A stretch of DNA of 64,000 bases. Source: Croceimicrobium hydrocarbonivorans. GTDB taxonomy: Bacteria > Bacteroidota > Bacteroidia > Flavobacteriales > Schleiferiaceae. Below, one piece after another: positions 34,712 through 42,923 of this stretch. The notes below the pieces were generated by a model, which was not told the origin of the DNA, searched no databases, and saw nothing but the letters and a program-made list of their open reading frames with translations. Location of the stretch: NCBI RefSeq assembly GCF_014524565.1, contig NZ_CP060139.1, forward strand, positions 248,001-312,000. The letters run 5' to 3'. Each line of letters starts with the position of its first letter. Within the stretch, counting starts at the first letter, position 1. The position numbers were made by a program, and so were the translations under genes.

Positions 34712-36250
34712 TTACTTCTTCAACAACTTTCTTTGAAAGTAATTTCCATCCTTATCTTCTAGCCTTAAAATATACAGGCCGATGTCCAGGTCTGGCCAGA
34801 AGCATTGGTATTTATAATCTCCGGGCAAGACTTTTTCTTCGCGAATTAAAAGTCCAGTCTGATTAAACAATTGGATGGAACGTAAGCCATCCAATTCAAT
34901 GAAGAAGTCCACTTGAAATGGATTAGGATAGACTTGAATATCCGGATCTATTTGCTGCCAATCGATTAGCTTTCCATCCTTAGTTAATCTACGGATAAAT
35001 GAAATGGATGGGCCTATAAAATACTCAGGCTTATAAGGACTGGGGAACTTTATTCGACCTAATACAAAGAGCGTATCATTAAGCTCAAAAACCTCTTCAA
35101 GATGACCTCGGTAATCTCGACTAAGCATATCTCTGGACCAGAGTTTATCCCCTTGCCAATTGGTACAGATTAAGGTATTGTCATAAAAAGTTCCTACTTC
35201 ATCATAAAAAGCCTTTTGTCTCGACAAATACACCCGCTCCTCAGTTATTCCTATGACATCATATTTATATTGCAGACTGTCTGATCTTAAGTTCGGACTG
35301 GGATAGTAGTAGGCTACCGAATCCTGAAATTCCTGATAATTGGAATCAAAGGTCGTACGCATTAAGTACTCACCATAGCTCGTATCATAGTCGGCAGAAA
35401 ATAGAGTTCGTCCTACAATATAATTTGTGTCGGCCAGGTACTTTAAATTTCTGTTTCTGTAAAATGGAGGCTTATAAACTTGAGTAGGATTTGGCCGCCC
35501 TACTTCAAATAAAAATAGGGTATCAGCTTGCTGAAAACGCAGTGTCCCAAGCTGCGGATCAAAGTCAAATTCTCCCATACAGCGCTGAAACTCCTTTCCA
35601 GTTAATCCCTTCAGATTGAATGAGTGCTCCTTAACGAAATCTGCTTTCTCAAAATCAAAGCGCAATAAATAAAGGCTATCTCGATCAAGCTTATTATAAT
35701 CGAAATAATTTCCGGATGTACTATATCCATCGCAATCTCCGGCCAAAACATATATTTCCTGATCCACCACAAAAGGTGCCTGGCTCAAAGCCACCAGAGA
35801 CTTCGCATACAAGTCTTTTGGAAATTCATTTTGCAAACCGGTTTCTGGATTAAAAAACACGATACCCAAAAATCCTGAACCGGTGATTTGCTCTATCAAT
35901 AAATTGGGAGCATATTCCACATAATTACTCGATAGTCTAATAGAAGGATAGCCCCGATAGGAATCAGTATGCTTTCGAACCAATTCTCCCTGCAATTTCC
36001 CCCTGCGAACATGGCCGGAACCTTCTATAGGATACACATGAGGCTGGCTTTTATATACATCGCCATTCGAACCGTATACTTCAAACACAAAGTCGTTCGC
36101 ATTTCTAAAAATGAAATTCTGGAAATACGAATGAGTCATTCCAATGTCCCAATGAGGAACGACCATAATATCTTCCGGATAATAGCGATGCTCCTGAGCG
36201 ATGGAACTCATTGCCCATAAACAAAATAGAACTAGAGTGATTCTTTTCAT
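34712..36250 (-). CDS. Secreted protein with T9SS sorting tail, unknown function
   Basis: A 512-residue secreted protein with signal peptide (VLFCLWAMSSIAQ). The mature part is beta-rich with repeated LFRFD/FEKADF and DTLFLFEVG type strands, resembling a beta-propeller read-out without a known motif. The last 75 residues are a type A T9SS tail (QVYPNPFQVDFFIEL ... GNYFQRKLLKK). It overlaps the upstream lipoprotein gene by 4 nt (ATGA), so the two are co-translated and may form a surface pair. I cannot assign an enzymatic activity. Confidence 0.78.
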   Translation of the reverse strand: MKRITLVLFCLWAMSSIAQEHRYYPEDIMVVPHWDIGMTHSYFQNFIFRNANDFVFEVYGSNGDVYKSQPHVYPIEGSGHVRRGKLQGELVRKHTDSYRGYPSIRLSSNYVEYAPNLLIEQITGSGFLGIVFFNPETGLQNEFPKDLYAKSLVALSQAPFVVDQEIYVLAGDCDGYSTSGNYFDYNKLDRDSLYLLRFDFEKADFVKEHSFNLKGLTGKEFQRCMGEFDFDPQLGTLRFQQADTLFLFEVGRPNPTQVYKPPFYRNRNLKYLADTNYIVGRTLFSADYDTSYGEYLMRTTFDSNYQEFQDSVAYYYPSPNLRSDSLQYKYDVIGITEERVYLSRQKAFYDEVGTFYDNTLICTNWQGDKLWSRDMLSRDYRGHLEEVFELNDTLFVLGRIKFPSPYKPEYFIGPSISFIRRLTKDGKLIDWQQIDPDIQVYPNPFQVDFFIELDGLRSIQLFNQTGLLIREEKVLPGDYKYQCFWPDLDIGLYILRLEDKDGNYFQRKLLKK

Positions 36251-36825
36251 GGGAAACTCAAATCATTAATTCCCTCAAAGGCCGAATTATACCTGAGACT
36301 CATAAAACTTTCTCTTAGGCCACTCTCTTGATTTAGGGCCCATATCGAATCCGTTTCTAAGCTGATTTTTGAATTAATATCTAAATCCAACCATCCTTGA
36401 TAATTTGCATAATGTCTGATTTTGAATTTACCATCTATATATTCTTCTACATCTACATCATAAAGAAAATACTCTTCGGCCTCACTGGGCTGATCGTCAA
36501 GCCAAGAGGACATATAGCGGGCCTTATCAAGCTTCATCTTATTAGGAGCCACGATCTTAAATCGAAAAACACTTCCACTCCCCGCCAATTTATATTCAGT
36601 ACCATTCGCTGAATAAATTGGAACCATGCCTTTGGTATACAAGAAAAGCTCGTACAAATATCCAGAGCTATAAATGCTATTTACTGCATATCGATAATTG
36701 ACCCTATGCCTGGCTAATTCATAGGTTTTCCCTTTAAAATGAAGGCTGCCCTTAACTGGTATTTCCTCCTTGGAACAAGATTGAAGTAAGACTAAGGCGA
36801 TGATAATTAAAATGTTGCGAAGCAT
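36247..36825 (-). CDS. Lipoprotein, unknown function
   Basis: A 192-residue lipoprotein (lipobox LLQSC, Cys at residue 17). It has several beta strands and many tyrosines (YELARHRVNYRYAVNSIYSSGYLYELFLY), suggesting a beta-sandwich or lipocalin-like shape, as in many Bacteroidota surface lipoproteins. It is the first gene of a two-gene unit with the downstream T9SS protein (4-nt overlap). No conserved active site is recognisable. The upstream 275 nt carry the 23-bp tandem repeat. Confidence 0.65.
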   Translation of the reverse strand: MLRNILIIIALVLLQSCSKEEIPVKGSLHFKGKTYELARHRVNYRYAVNSIYSSGYLYELFLYTKGMVPIYSANGTEYKLAGSGSVFRFKIVAPNKMKLDKARYMSSWLDDQPSEAEEYFLYDVDVEEYIDGKFKIRHYANYQGWLDLDINSKISLETDSIWALNQESGLRESFMSLRYNSAFEGINDLSFP

Positions 36826-36997
36826 TTTCCCTTATACAGTTCTCCTTAAAAGTAATCAATTGCCAGAAGCCCAAACTTTGTCTCAGGATATTTCGATAAA
36901 CCGTCGCTTTTCTTCGATGAACGGTAATCTATAGCCAAGGCCTAATAAATAAGCTTTTGGGAAAAACTTCACCTTGACTCATTAACCTATCTAAATT

Positions 36998-37089
36998 CCA
37001 ACAGCGCAGTGGTCTATACTCTAACAGCGTAGCGATCTATACTCTAACAGCGCAGCGGTCTAAACTCTAACAGCGCAGCGGTCTATATT
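36998..37089. repeat. 23-bp tandem repeat, four copies
   Basis: Four adjacent 23-bp units (36998-37020, 37021-37043, 37044-37066, 37067-37089) share the pattern CTAACAGCGCAGCGGTCTATA with a few substitutions. They lie between copA (ends 37102) and the upstream lipoprotein gene, with no ORF. There are no spacers between copies, so this is not a CRISPR. Confidence 0.93.
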
Positions 37090-37101
37090 CTAGACTCTCC
37101 C

Positions 37102-39330
37102 TCAAAGCTTCCTTCCCCTCAACCTCAAGCTATTCAATACCACCGACACGGAGCTAAAGGCCATGGCGGCACCAGCAATCATGGGGTCTAGTAAAAAGCC
37201 TGTAAAGGGATACAGGATTCCCGCCGCAATGGGGATACCAATGAGGTTGTAAATGAAGGCCCAAAAGAGATTCTGATGAATACCCTGAAGGGTGAGTTTA
37301 GAAAGATGAAAGGCTTTTGGAATTAAACGCAAGTCGGAGCTCATTAAGGTCATTGGAGCCACTTCCATAGCAATATCAGAACCATGTCCCATGGCAATAC
37401 CCAGATCGGCCTGCGCCAAAGCTTCAGAATCGTTAATGCCATCTCCTACCATTGCGACCTTTCGGCCCTGAGCCTGTAAATCGCGTACTATGGAACCTTT
37501 ATCCTGTGGAAGTACCTCTGCTCTAAAATTCGAGATTCCAAGTTCCTCCGCCCAATAAGCGGTGGTTTGGGCATTATCACCACTAATTATCATAAGCTCC
37601 AATCCGTCTTTTTGCAAAGTTTTTATGGCTTCGGCTGAACCTTCTTTCAATTGATCCCCTATAGCAAACTGAGCGATAATCTGCTCACGGTTAAAGAAGT
37701 ACAATACGGTGGCTCCTTGTTGAGCCCATTTTTGGGCTTTCGCCGAAAGGCCTTGCGCTGGGCTTAAATTCCAATCCGCCAGGAATTGTGCATTTCCACT
37801 GGCATATTCCTCACCACTAGGTATTGAGATTTTTACTCCCCTTCCTTCTATGGCTTCAAAATTCTGTTGCTCCGTGGCTTTGTGGCCTTGGGTTCTTAGA
37901 TGACGTACCAAGGCAGTTGCCAGTGGATGTTCAGATTGTTGCTGCAAGGCTAGTAAAACCGGTGCAAAATCCTTCACATCCAATTTCCATTCGGCTTCCA
38001 ATACTTCGGGTTTACCTCGAGTGAGGGTACCGGTTTTATCCAGAAGTAAAAGATCCACTTCACGGGCTCTTTCCAAACTCTCGGCATTGCGTACCAAGAT
38101 ATTATTCTCAGCGCCCTTGCCAACCCCTACCATAATGGCGGTAGGTGTGGCTAAGCCCAAGGCACATGGACAGGCAATCACAAGAACCGCGATTGCCGTA
38201 TATAGAGCACGAGCAAAGGCTTCCTCCCCACCCCAGATCATCCAAACTCCAAAAGTGAGAATGGCAATACCGATTACTACCGGCACAAAAATTCCGGCAA
38301 TTTTATTGACTAAATCCTGAACCGGAGCTTTACTGCTTTGGGCTTCTTTAACTAAGCGAATAATTTGGGCCAAAACGGTATCCTCCCCAATTTGGTCGAC
38401 TTTTAATACAAAGCTTCCCTTCTGGGCCAGAGTTCCGGCATAAAGTTTATCTCCCTCTTCCTTGCTAATGGGAATTGATTCGCCGGAAAGCATACTTTCA
38501 TCGATCGAAGCCGATCCTTGATGCAAAATTCCATCTACAGGAATACTCTGCCCGGCTTTTACCCGCACCAGATCTCCTGCTTGCAAGTCTTCAATTTCTA
38601 CTTCCTCCTCTTCACCATCTCTAAGGCGAATCACCTGCTTGGCCTGAAGGTTTAGCAATTTCTCCAAAGCCTGAGAAGTACTGCTTTTAGCCCGCTCTTC
38701 CAGGGTTTTACCTAAACTAACGAAGGTCACAATCACCACCGCTGCTTCGAAATACACATGCGCTTCTAAACCACGAGAAATCCAAAATTCGGGGTAAAAA
38801 GTGTTGAACAAGCTAAAGGTATAGGCGATACCGGTACTTAGGGCTACGAGGGTGTCCATGGTGGCCAAGCCGTGTTTGAGTTGTTTCCAGGCATTGCGGT
38901 AAAAATGCCCACCAAAGACAAAGAGCACGGGTAGCGACAAAACAGCTGAAATCCAAGGACCCCAGCTCCAATTACCAAAGAACATCCCGATGATAAAAAC
39001 CGGTAAGCTTAAAAGGGCGGAGCCTAAAGTTTGCTTCTTTAATTGTTTGTAACGTCGTTCTTGCTGCTCCTTACGCTTCAGGTCTTGCTCGCGATCTTTA
39101 GCCTCCAGGTCGAGGTCGTAACCAATACTTTGTAAAGCCTCTTTTAAAACCTGAGGGGCTAAGTTTTCGGCGTACTTCACTTTAACAGTATGTGCAGCGA
39201 AATTCACCTCCGCTTCCGCAACCCCATCCGTATGTTGTAATATAGATTCAACACTGCTGGCGCAGGCAGCACAGCTCATACCTTGCACTAAGAAAGTGTC
39301 TTCAAATGCCTTATTTTCTATTGTAGCCAT
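37102..39330 (-). CDS. copA: Copper-translocating P1B-type ATPase
   Basis: A 742-residue heavy-metal efflux ATPase. An N-terminal HMA domain carries the GMSCAACASS metal site (about residues 18-27). Membrane helices, the actuator motif LSGESIPISK, the transmembrane copper site CPC in IACPCALGLATPTA, the phosphorylation motif DKTGTLTRG and GDGINDSEALAQAD follow. It should pump Cu(I) out of the cytosol. I chose ATG 39330 (MATIENKAF); the in-frame region upstream is promoter-like. The adjacent HMA-AraC gene (39412-39978) is a likely copper-responsive regulator. Confidence 0.95.
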   Translation of the reverse strand: MATIENKAFEDTFLVQGMSCAACASSVESILQHTDGVAEAEVNFAAHTVKVKYAENLAPQVLKEALQSIGYDLDLEAKDREQDLKRKEQQERRYKQLKKQTLGSALLSLPVFIIGMFFGNWSWGPWISAVLSLPVLFVFGGHFYRNAWKQLKHGLATMDTLVALSTGIAYTFSLFNTFYPEFWISRGLEAHVYFEAAVVIVTFVSLGKTLEERAKSSTSQALEKLLNLQAKQVIRLRDGEEEEVEIEDLQAGDLVRVKAGQSIPVDGILHQGSASIDESMLSGESIPISKEEGDKLYAGTLAQKGSFVLKVDQIGEDTVLAQIIRLVKEAQSSKAPVQDLVNKIAGIFVPVVIGIAILTFGVWMIWGGEEAFARALYTAIAVLVIACPCALGLATPTAIMVGVGKGAENNILVRNAESLERAREVDLLLLDKTGTLTRGKPEVLEAEWKLDVKDFAPVLLALQQQSEHPLATALVRHLRTQGHKATEQQNFEAIEGRGVKISIPSGEEYASGNAQFLADWNLSPAQGLSAKAQKWAQQGATVLYFFNREQIIAQFAIGDQLKEGSAEAIKTLQKDGLELMIISGDNAQTTAYWAEELGISNFRAEVLPQDKGSIVRDLQAQGRKVAMVGDGINDSEALAQADLGIAMGHGSDIAMEVAPMTLMSSDLRLIPKAFHLSKLTLQGIHQNLFWAFIYNLIGIPIAAGILYPFTGFLLDPMIAGAAMAFSSVSVVLNSLRLRGRKL

Positions 39331-39411
39331 AAGCTTAATTTTCGAATACAAAGATCCGAAGGCGACCATCCGATGACGAATGGTATTTTGATGGCTTCTT
39401 ATGGAATTTTG

Positions 39412-39978
39412 CTAGATCGCGTCCAAAGGCTTCCGCAAATGCGAGAAATTACGGCGAAACTCCGTGGGTGTCATACCGGTTTCCTTCTTAAACTGCGCCG
39501 ATAAATAGGAGGCATTGCTATAATCCAGGGCATGGGCAATATCCCCTAGGTCTAATTCATTGTACACCAATAATTCCTTGGCCCGTTCCATTTTTAATTT
39601 GGCGAGGTAGCGCTCAATGGTTTGCCCTTCTACACTGGAGAAAACTCTACTTAATGAGGAATAGTCTTTATGGAAGTGATCAGCCAGGTGCACCGACAAA
39701 TTGGTTTGAGGACGCTTATCCGCTTGGTAATAAACCCAATCGAGCAGCTGAACTTTAATTTGTTCAATGAGGACCTTACGGTGATCATCTAAAAGCTCAA
39801 AGCCACGGGATTCCAATTTCTCCTTTAACTCCGCTTTTTGGATATCATTTAAATCCTGCGTTAAAAGCACGAAGCCTAAATCCACATTAAAATCCTCAAT
39901 CTGCATTTCCTTCAATAGATCTTCCACCGCCATTACGCAGCGTTGGCAAACCATATTCTTGATCACTAATTCCGGCAT
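39412..39978 (-). CDS. AraC-family regulator with N-terminal HMA-like metal-binding domain
   Basis: A 188-residue protein. The first 70 residues look like a heavy-metal-associated fold, with a CxxC in KNMVCQRCVMAVED and a following acidic strand (FNVDLGFVLL). The C-terminal 105 residues are an AraC/XylS HTH domain (SSLSRVFSSVEGQTIERYLAKLKMERAKELL ... ASYLSAQFKKETGMTPTEFRR). The start chosen is ATG 39978 (MPELVIKNMVC); 39.41-40.01 kb otherwise contains only an unlikely N-terminal extension. It sits immediately upstream of copA on the same strand and probably senses copper through the CxxC pair. Confidence 0.82.
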   Translation of the reverse strand: MPELVIKNMVCQRCVMAVEDLLKEMQIEDFNVDLGFVLLTQDLNDIQKAELKEKLESRGFELLDDHRKVLIEQIKVQLLDWVYYQADKRPQTNLSVHLADHFHKDYSSLSRVFSSVEGQTIERYLAKLKMERAKELLVYNELDLGDIAHALDYSNASYLSAQFKKETGMTPTEFRRNFSHLRKPLDAI

Positions 39979-40010
39979 AAGACAAAGGTCTGAAAAATGC
40001 AGAGATGCCA

Positions 40011-40712
40011 CTAGATTTTGCAGCGGATCTTATCTACTCTTCGATTTATTCTATGGCGAATGAAATTCTGATACAGGTACTTTTTCAATGGATTTAATTG
40101 CTGCTCATGATCCTTGTAAAAGGCATCCGGAGTAGCGAATAAGCCAAAATCCTGATTGATGCCCTCTTTCTGAATAAAGGTATCCGCTCCTTTCCATAGA
40201 ATGGGAGGATTGGCAAAGTCATTCGTATAAACGCCGTATCCGCAAAAGCGACCTTCACAATCAGCAAATTGTTTTTGCAAGGATTTCAAATAGGGATCAT
40301 CCAATATAAAGCCTTCTAACTTTAACCAGCGCCCCTCAAAATAAACTTCTACCCAGGTATGGAGAATGGATGCAGGGGCCAATCGGTACCAAATTCCGAA
40401 AATCGCACCCTTTTGCAAGGCCTTGGCAATGGTGAAGCCATGCAAACGACAAGGTATGGCACAGGCTCTGAGCAGGGCCATAAACAAGCTTGATTTAGTA
40501 TTGCATTGGCCATAGCCATCTTGCATTACCTCCGAAGCGGGAATGGCATCTTCAAGGTTATAGCCGAAGGCAATTTCATTGCGCACGAAATCATATATCG
40601 CACCTATGCGATCGTAGGCTTCCAGTCTCATCCAATCTCTATTCCGAATCAAATCTTGAATAGAGGGATGCTTAAAATCTAAAAGGGGGCTTAAAGCCAG
40701 ATAATCTTCCAT
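40011..40712 (-). CDS. Transglutaminase-like superfamily protein
   Basis: A 233-residue protein with the transglutaminase-like catalytic triad pattern: Cys in DGYGQCNTKSSLFMALLRACAIPCRLHGF, His in SILHTWVEVYFEGRW, and an acidic residue in LEGFILDDPY. No signal peptide or membrane helix is evident, so it is cytosolic. It begins 33 nt before the HMA-AraC start. Its substrate is unknown; many bacterial members act as thiol proteases rather than cross-linkers. Its position in the metal-handling block may be chance. Confidence 0.78.
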   Translation of the reverse strand: MEDYLALSPLLDFKHPSIQDLIRNRDWMRLEAYDRIGAIYDFVRNEIAFGYNLEDAIPASEVMQDGYGQCNTKSSLFMALLRACAIPCRLHGFTIAKALQKGAIFGIWYRLAPASILHTWVEVYFEGRWLKLEGFILDDPYLKSLQKQFADCEGRFCGYGVYTNDFANPPILWKGADTFIQKEGINQDFGLFATPDAFYKDHEQQLNPLKKYLYQNFIRHRINRRVDKIRCKI

Positions 40713-40751
40713 CTTTATTTCTTTAGGACAAAGCTCCGCTGGCGGCCTTTC

Positions 40752-41495
40752 CTAAACTTGAATAAAGTGGCTATTCTTTAAAACCTCTTTGGGACTAAAG
40801 CCAAAGTTTTCTTTAAAGCTCCGACTAAAATGGGCACTGTCGCTAAAGCCCGCCGCATGGGCCATTTGAGTTAAGTTGCCCTGCCTTCCCGACTCCAAAG
40901 CCAGCTGCAAGCGATTCCAGTTTTGGGCACGACGATAACTAATGCCGGTTTGAATTTTAAAAAGATGTAAAAACCGACTGGGAGATAAATGAACCTGTTC
41001 GGCTATTTCCTCCAAGGAGACAATACGTTCCCGTTTCTTATCAAGATAGGCTAAAGCCTGATTTATGCGCAGATCTCCCTTATGCAAGGCGTCCTCACAA
41101 AAGCAAGTATAGGTACGGATGAGGCTGTTTAGGTTCTCTGATTGAAGTGCGCCATCCTCCAACTTCTCCACGCACTGGATGATTAGCTCTATAGCCTTAT
41201 GCTCAACTTCAGTTATTGGCGACCGGGCCAATGCCGACCAAAAATGCCCAATAGGATGAGCAGGATTAAAAAGCAGATGCAAATGTTGTCCCTGAGAAAG
41301 GATACGGTGTTTAAGCTGAGGCTGTAATAGGATGGCTTTGTCCGAAGTCTGGATTTCCTTGTCGGTTTCAATCTTCAGAGACTCATCCAGGGCAAAGCTC
41401 AGTTGCAAGGCATAATGTTGATGCCAATGGTTCTGCTCCAAATTACCGGTGAACCAACCAAAGCCTGGCTCAATATGCAGGTAATTGCCCCTCAT
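40752..41495 (-). CDS. AraC-family transcriptional regulator
   Basis: A 247-residue regulator. An N-terminal cupin-like ligand domain (HQHYALQLSFALDESLKIE) precedes a C-terminal double HTH (EIAEQVHLSPSRFLHLFKIQTGISYRRAQNWNRLQLALESG ... GFSDSAHFSRSFKENFGFSPKE). The start overlaps the stop of the cation exporter gene by 4 nt (ATGA), so the two are translated together and the regulator probably controls the exporter or responds to the same metal. The ligand is unknown. Confidence 0.85.
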   Translation of the reverse strand: MRGNYLHIEPGFGWFTGNLEQNHWHQHYALQLSFALDESLKIETDKEIQTSDKAILLQPQLKHRILSQGQHLHLLFNPAHPIGHFWSALARSPITEVEHKAIELIIQCVEKLEDGALQSENLNSLIRTYTCFCEDALHKGDLRINQALAYLDKKRERIVSLEEIAEQVHLSPSRFLHLFKIQTGISYRRAQNWNRLQLALESGRQGNLTQMAHAAGFSDSAHFSRSFKENFGFSPKEVLKNSHFIQV

Positions 41496-42367
41496 TTCAT
41501 GCTACACTCCTGCCCTTCGGTTTCCAGTTCGAGGGTAATATGATTAAAATGATAGGCCGCTAATTGTTTTTTCAAATCCAGTTTCACCTGCTCCATTTGG
41601 GCCAGGTCTTGAATGCCTTTGAGGCGAACATGACTGCTAAATACATGGTGCTCTCCTTCTAAGGACCAGATATGGGTGTGATGCAGGGCCTCTACTCCAT
41701 TTACCGCCAGGAGCTCGGATTCCAATTTCTTAAGATCAAATTCGGCTGGCACCCCTTGTAGAAAAAGAAAGAGGGTTTCTTTGAGGCGCTTGAAAACTCC
41801 GTAGAGGATATAGAGGGTAATGGCCAGCGAGAGGGCCGGATCCAAATAATCGATTTGCTTGAATTGGAGGACAATCGCCACGATGAGCACTGCAGCCCAG
41901 CCCAAAACATCTTCCATTAAATGCCAGGAAATCACTTTTTCATTGAGACTTTTACCGCTGGTCATTTTCCAAGCCGCATAGCCATTCACGGCAATGCCTA
42001 AAATAGCGAGGTAAAGCATTCCATTGGCATCTGAGGCTTCGGGATGAATCAGTCTTTCTACAGCCTCTTTAAGCACGAAGACCGAGCCAATTATCAGCAC
42101 TACACTATTGAGTAAGGCTCCTAATAAGGAAAAGCGAGCATAGCCAAAAGAAAACTGTTTATCGGCCTGTTGCTTAGACTTGCGCTGCAAATACCAGGCG
42201 GTACCTAGGGAAAGGCTATCTCCTAAATCATGGATGGCATCCGAAACAATGGCAACGCTATTAACGGCCATACCTCCAATAATCTCAATAATGGTAAAAA
42301 AGAGATTGAGGAAAAAGGCCATACGCAGATTTCCTTCGGGTGCATGATGATGGTGATCGTGAGCCAT
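41492..42367 (-). CDS. Cation diffusion facilitator family metal exporter
   Basis: A 291-residue CDF transporter. An N-terminal histidine cluster (HDHHHH) is followed by six membrane helices. The family metal site is visible as SDAIHDLGDS (about residues 42-51) and the second half-site SWHLMEDVLGW. The C-terminal domain ends with H-rich HTHIWSLEGEHHVFSSH, typical of zinc exporters. It likely moves Zn(II) or Co(II) out in exchange for protons. The ATG lies 4 nt after a TAACTTTG box (42372-42379, minus strand), suggesting a nearly leaderless message. Confidence 0.9.
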   Translation of the reverse strand: MAHDHHHHAPEGNLRMAFFLNLFFTIIEIIGGMAVNSVAIVSDAIHDLGDSLSLGTAWYLQRKSKQQADKQFSFGYARFSLLGALLNSVVLIIGSVFVLKEAVERLIHPEASDANGMLYLAILGIAVNGYAAWKMTSGKSLNEKVISWHLMEDVLGWAAVLIVAIVLQFKQIDYLDPALSLAITLYILYGVFKRLKETLFLFLQGVPAEFDLKKLESELLAVNGVEALHHTHIWSLEGEHHVFSSHVRLKGIQDLAQMEQVKLDLKKQLAAYHFNHITLELETEGQECSMK

Positions 42368-42673
42368 AAAGCAAAGTTAAGCGGAAAGCAAGGATTGGCT
42401 TCTTCATTAAATACTTTCTTCCATAACTTAAGTCGCAAAGTATCAAGGCTTCATATTTCCAAAGCTAGAATCGCTTCACAAGGCTCATCATCCTAAACTT
42501 AATTTCAAAGACGGAGACTCTAAAATCTAAACTCTATCGTCTAAGGTCTATAGACTCTTTTTCTCCATTTTTTTCGATTTACTATTGCGTAGAATCAAAG
42601 TCTGTTTAAATTTGCAGCCCCAATAACGGAAGTACTTAGACCAAGAGCTTCCTCGTTCTTTTAGAACTAACCC
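42368..42673. other. Non-coding leader and promoter region before the tRNA pair
   Basis: This stretch of about 306 nt lies between the CDF gene and tRNA-Ser. It contains a TCTAAACTCTATCGTCTAAGG type microrepeat (about 42515-42560) and the tRNA promoter at 42585-42614. No reading frame is supported: the longer frames here run antisense through the tRNAs. Confidence 0.8.
42585..42614 (+). promoter_or_regulatory. Bacteroidota-type promoter for the tRNA pair
   Basis: A -33 TTG at 42585-42587 and a -7 TAAATTTG at 42607-42614 are separated by 19 nt, which fits the Bacteroidota sigma consensus TTG-N19-TAnnTTTG. It lies about 60 nt before tRNA-Ser. This is the best match to the consensus in the window. 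Confidence 0.7.
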
Positions 42674-42763
42674 GGTGAGATGGGTGAGTGGCTGAAACCA
42701 GTAGTTTGCTAAACTGCCGTACGGGCAACCGTACCGCGGGTTCGAATCCCGCTCTCACCGCCA
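42674..42763 (+). tRNA. tRNA-Ser (anticodon GCU)
   Basis: A class II tRNA: acceptor GGTGAGA pairs with TCTCACC, the anticodon stem GTAGT/ACTGC frames loop TTGCTAA (anticodon GCT), and a long variable arm (GTACGGGCAACCGTAC) is present. The T-arm is GGTTCGAATCC. The CCA is encoded (42761-42763). It reads AGC/AGU codons. The next tRNA begins directly after the CCA. Confidence 0.96.
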
Positions 42764-42841
42764 CGGGGCGTAGCGTAGCCCGGTTATCGCGCCTGCTTTG
42801 GGAGCAGGAGGTCGCAGGTTCGAATCCTGCCGCCCCGACCA
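42764..42841 (+). tRNA. tRNA-Pro (anticodon UGG)
   Basis: Acceptor CGGGGCG pairs with CGCCCCG, the anticodon stem CCTGC/GCAGG frames loop TTTGGGA (anticodon TGG), the T-arm is GGTTCGAATCC and the CCA is encoded (42839-42841). It reads all proline codons by wobble. It abuts tRNA-Ser with no spacer, so the two are one transcript processed by RNases. Near-copies of its 3' end recur in the repeats that follow. Confidence 0.97.
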
Positions 42842-42877
42842 AAAAGTCCTGATGAGAATTCATCAGGACTTTTTTTA
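42842..42877 (+). terminator. Terminator of the tRNA pair
   Basis: AAAGTCCTGATGA (42843-42855) pairs with TCATCAGGACTTT with the small loop GAAT, followed by seven or more T residues. It starts right after the encoded CCA. The element is A-rich on the left and T-rich on the right, and its CAGGACTTTTT end is shared with the downstream 115-bp repeats. Confidence 0.9.
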
Positions 42878-42923
42878 TACCCACCACCGAAGCAAGCTTG
42901 CTTGACTGAGGCTTGGTGGGCAT

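Noticed and set aside
36998-37089. Possible CRISPR array
   Set aside because: Units are directly adjacent without spacers, and there are no cas genes in the window.
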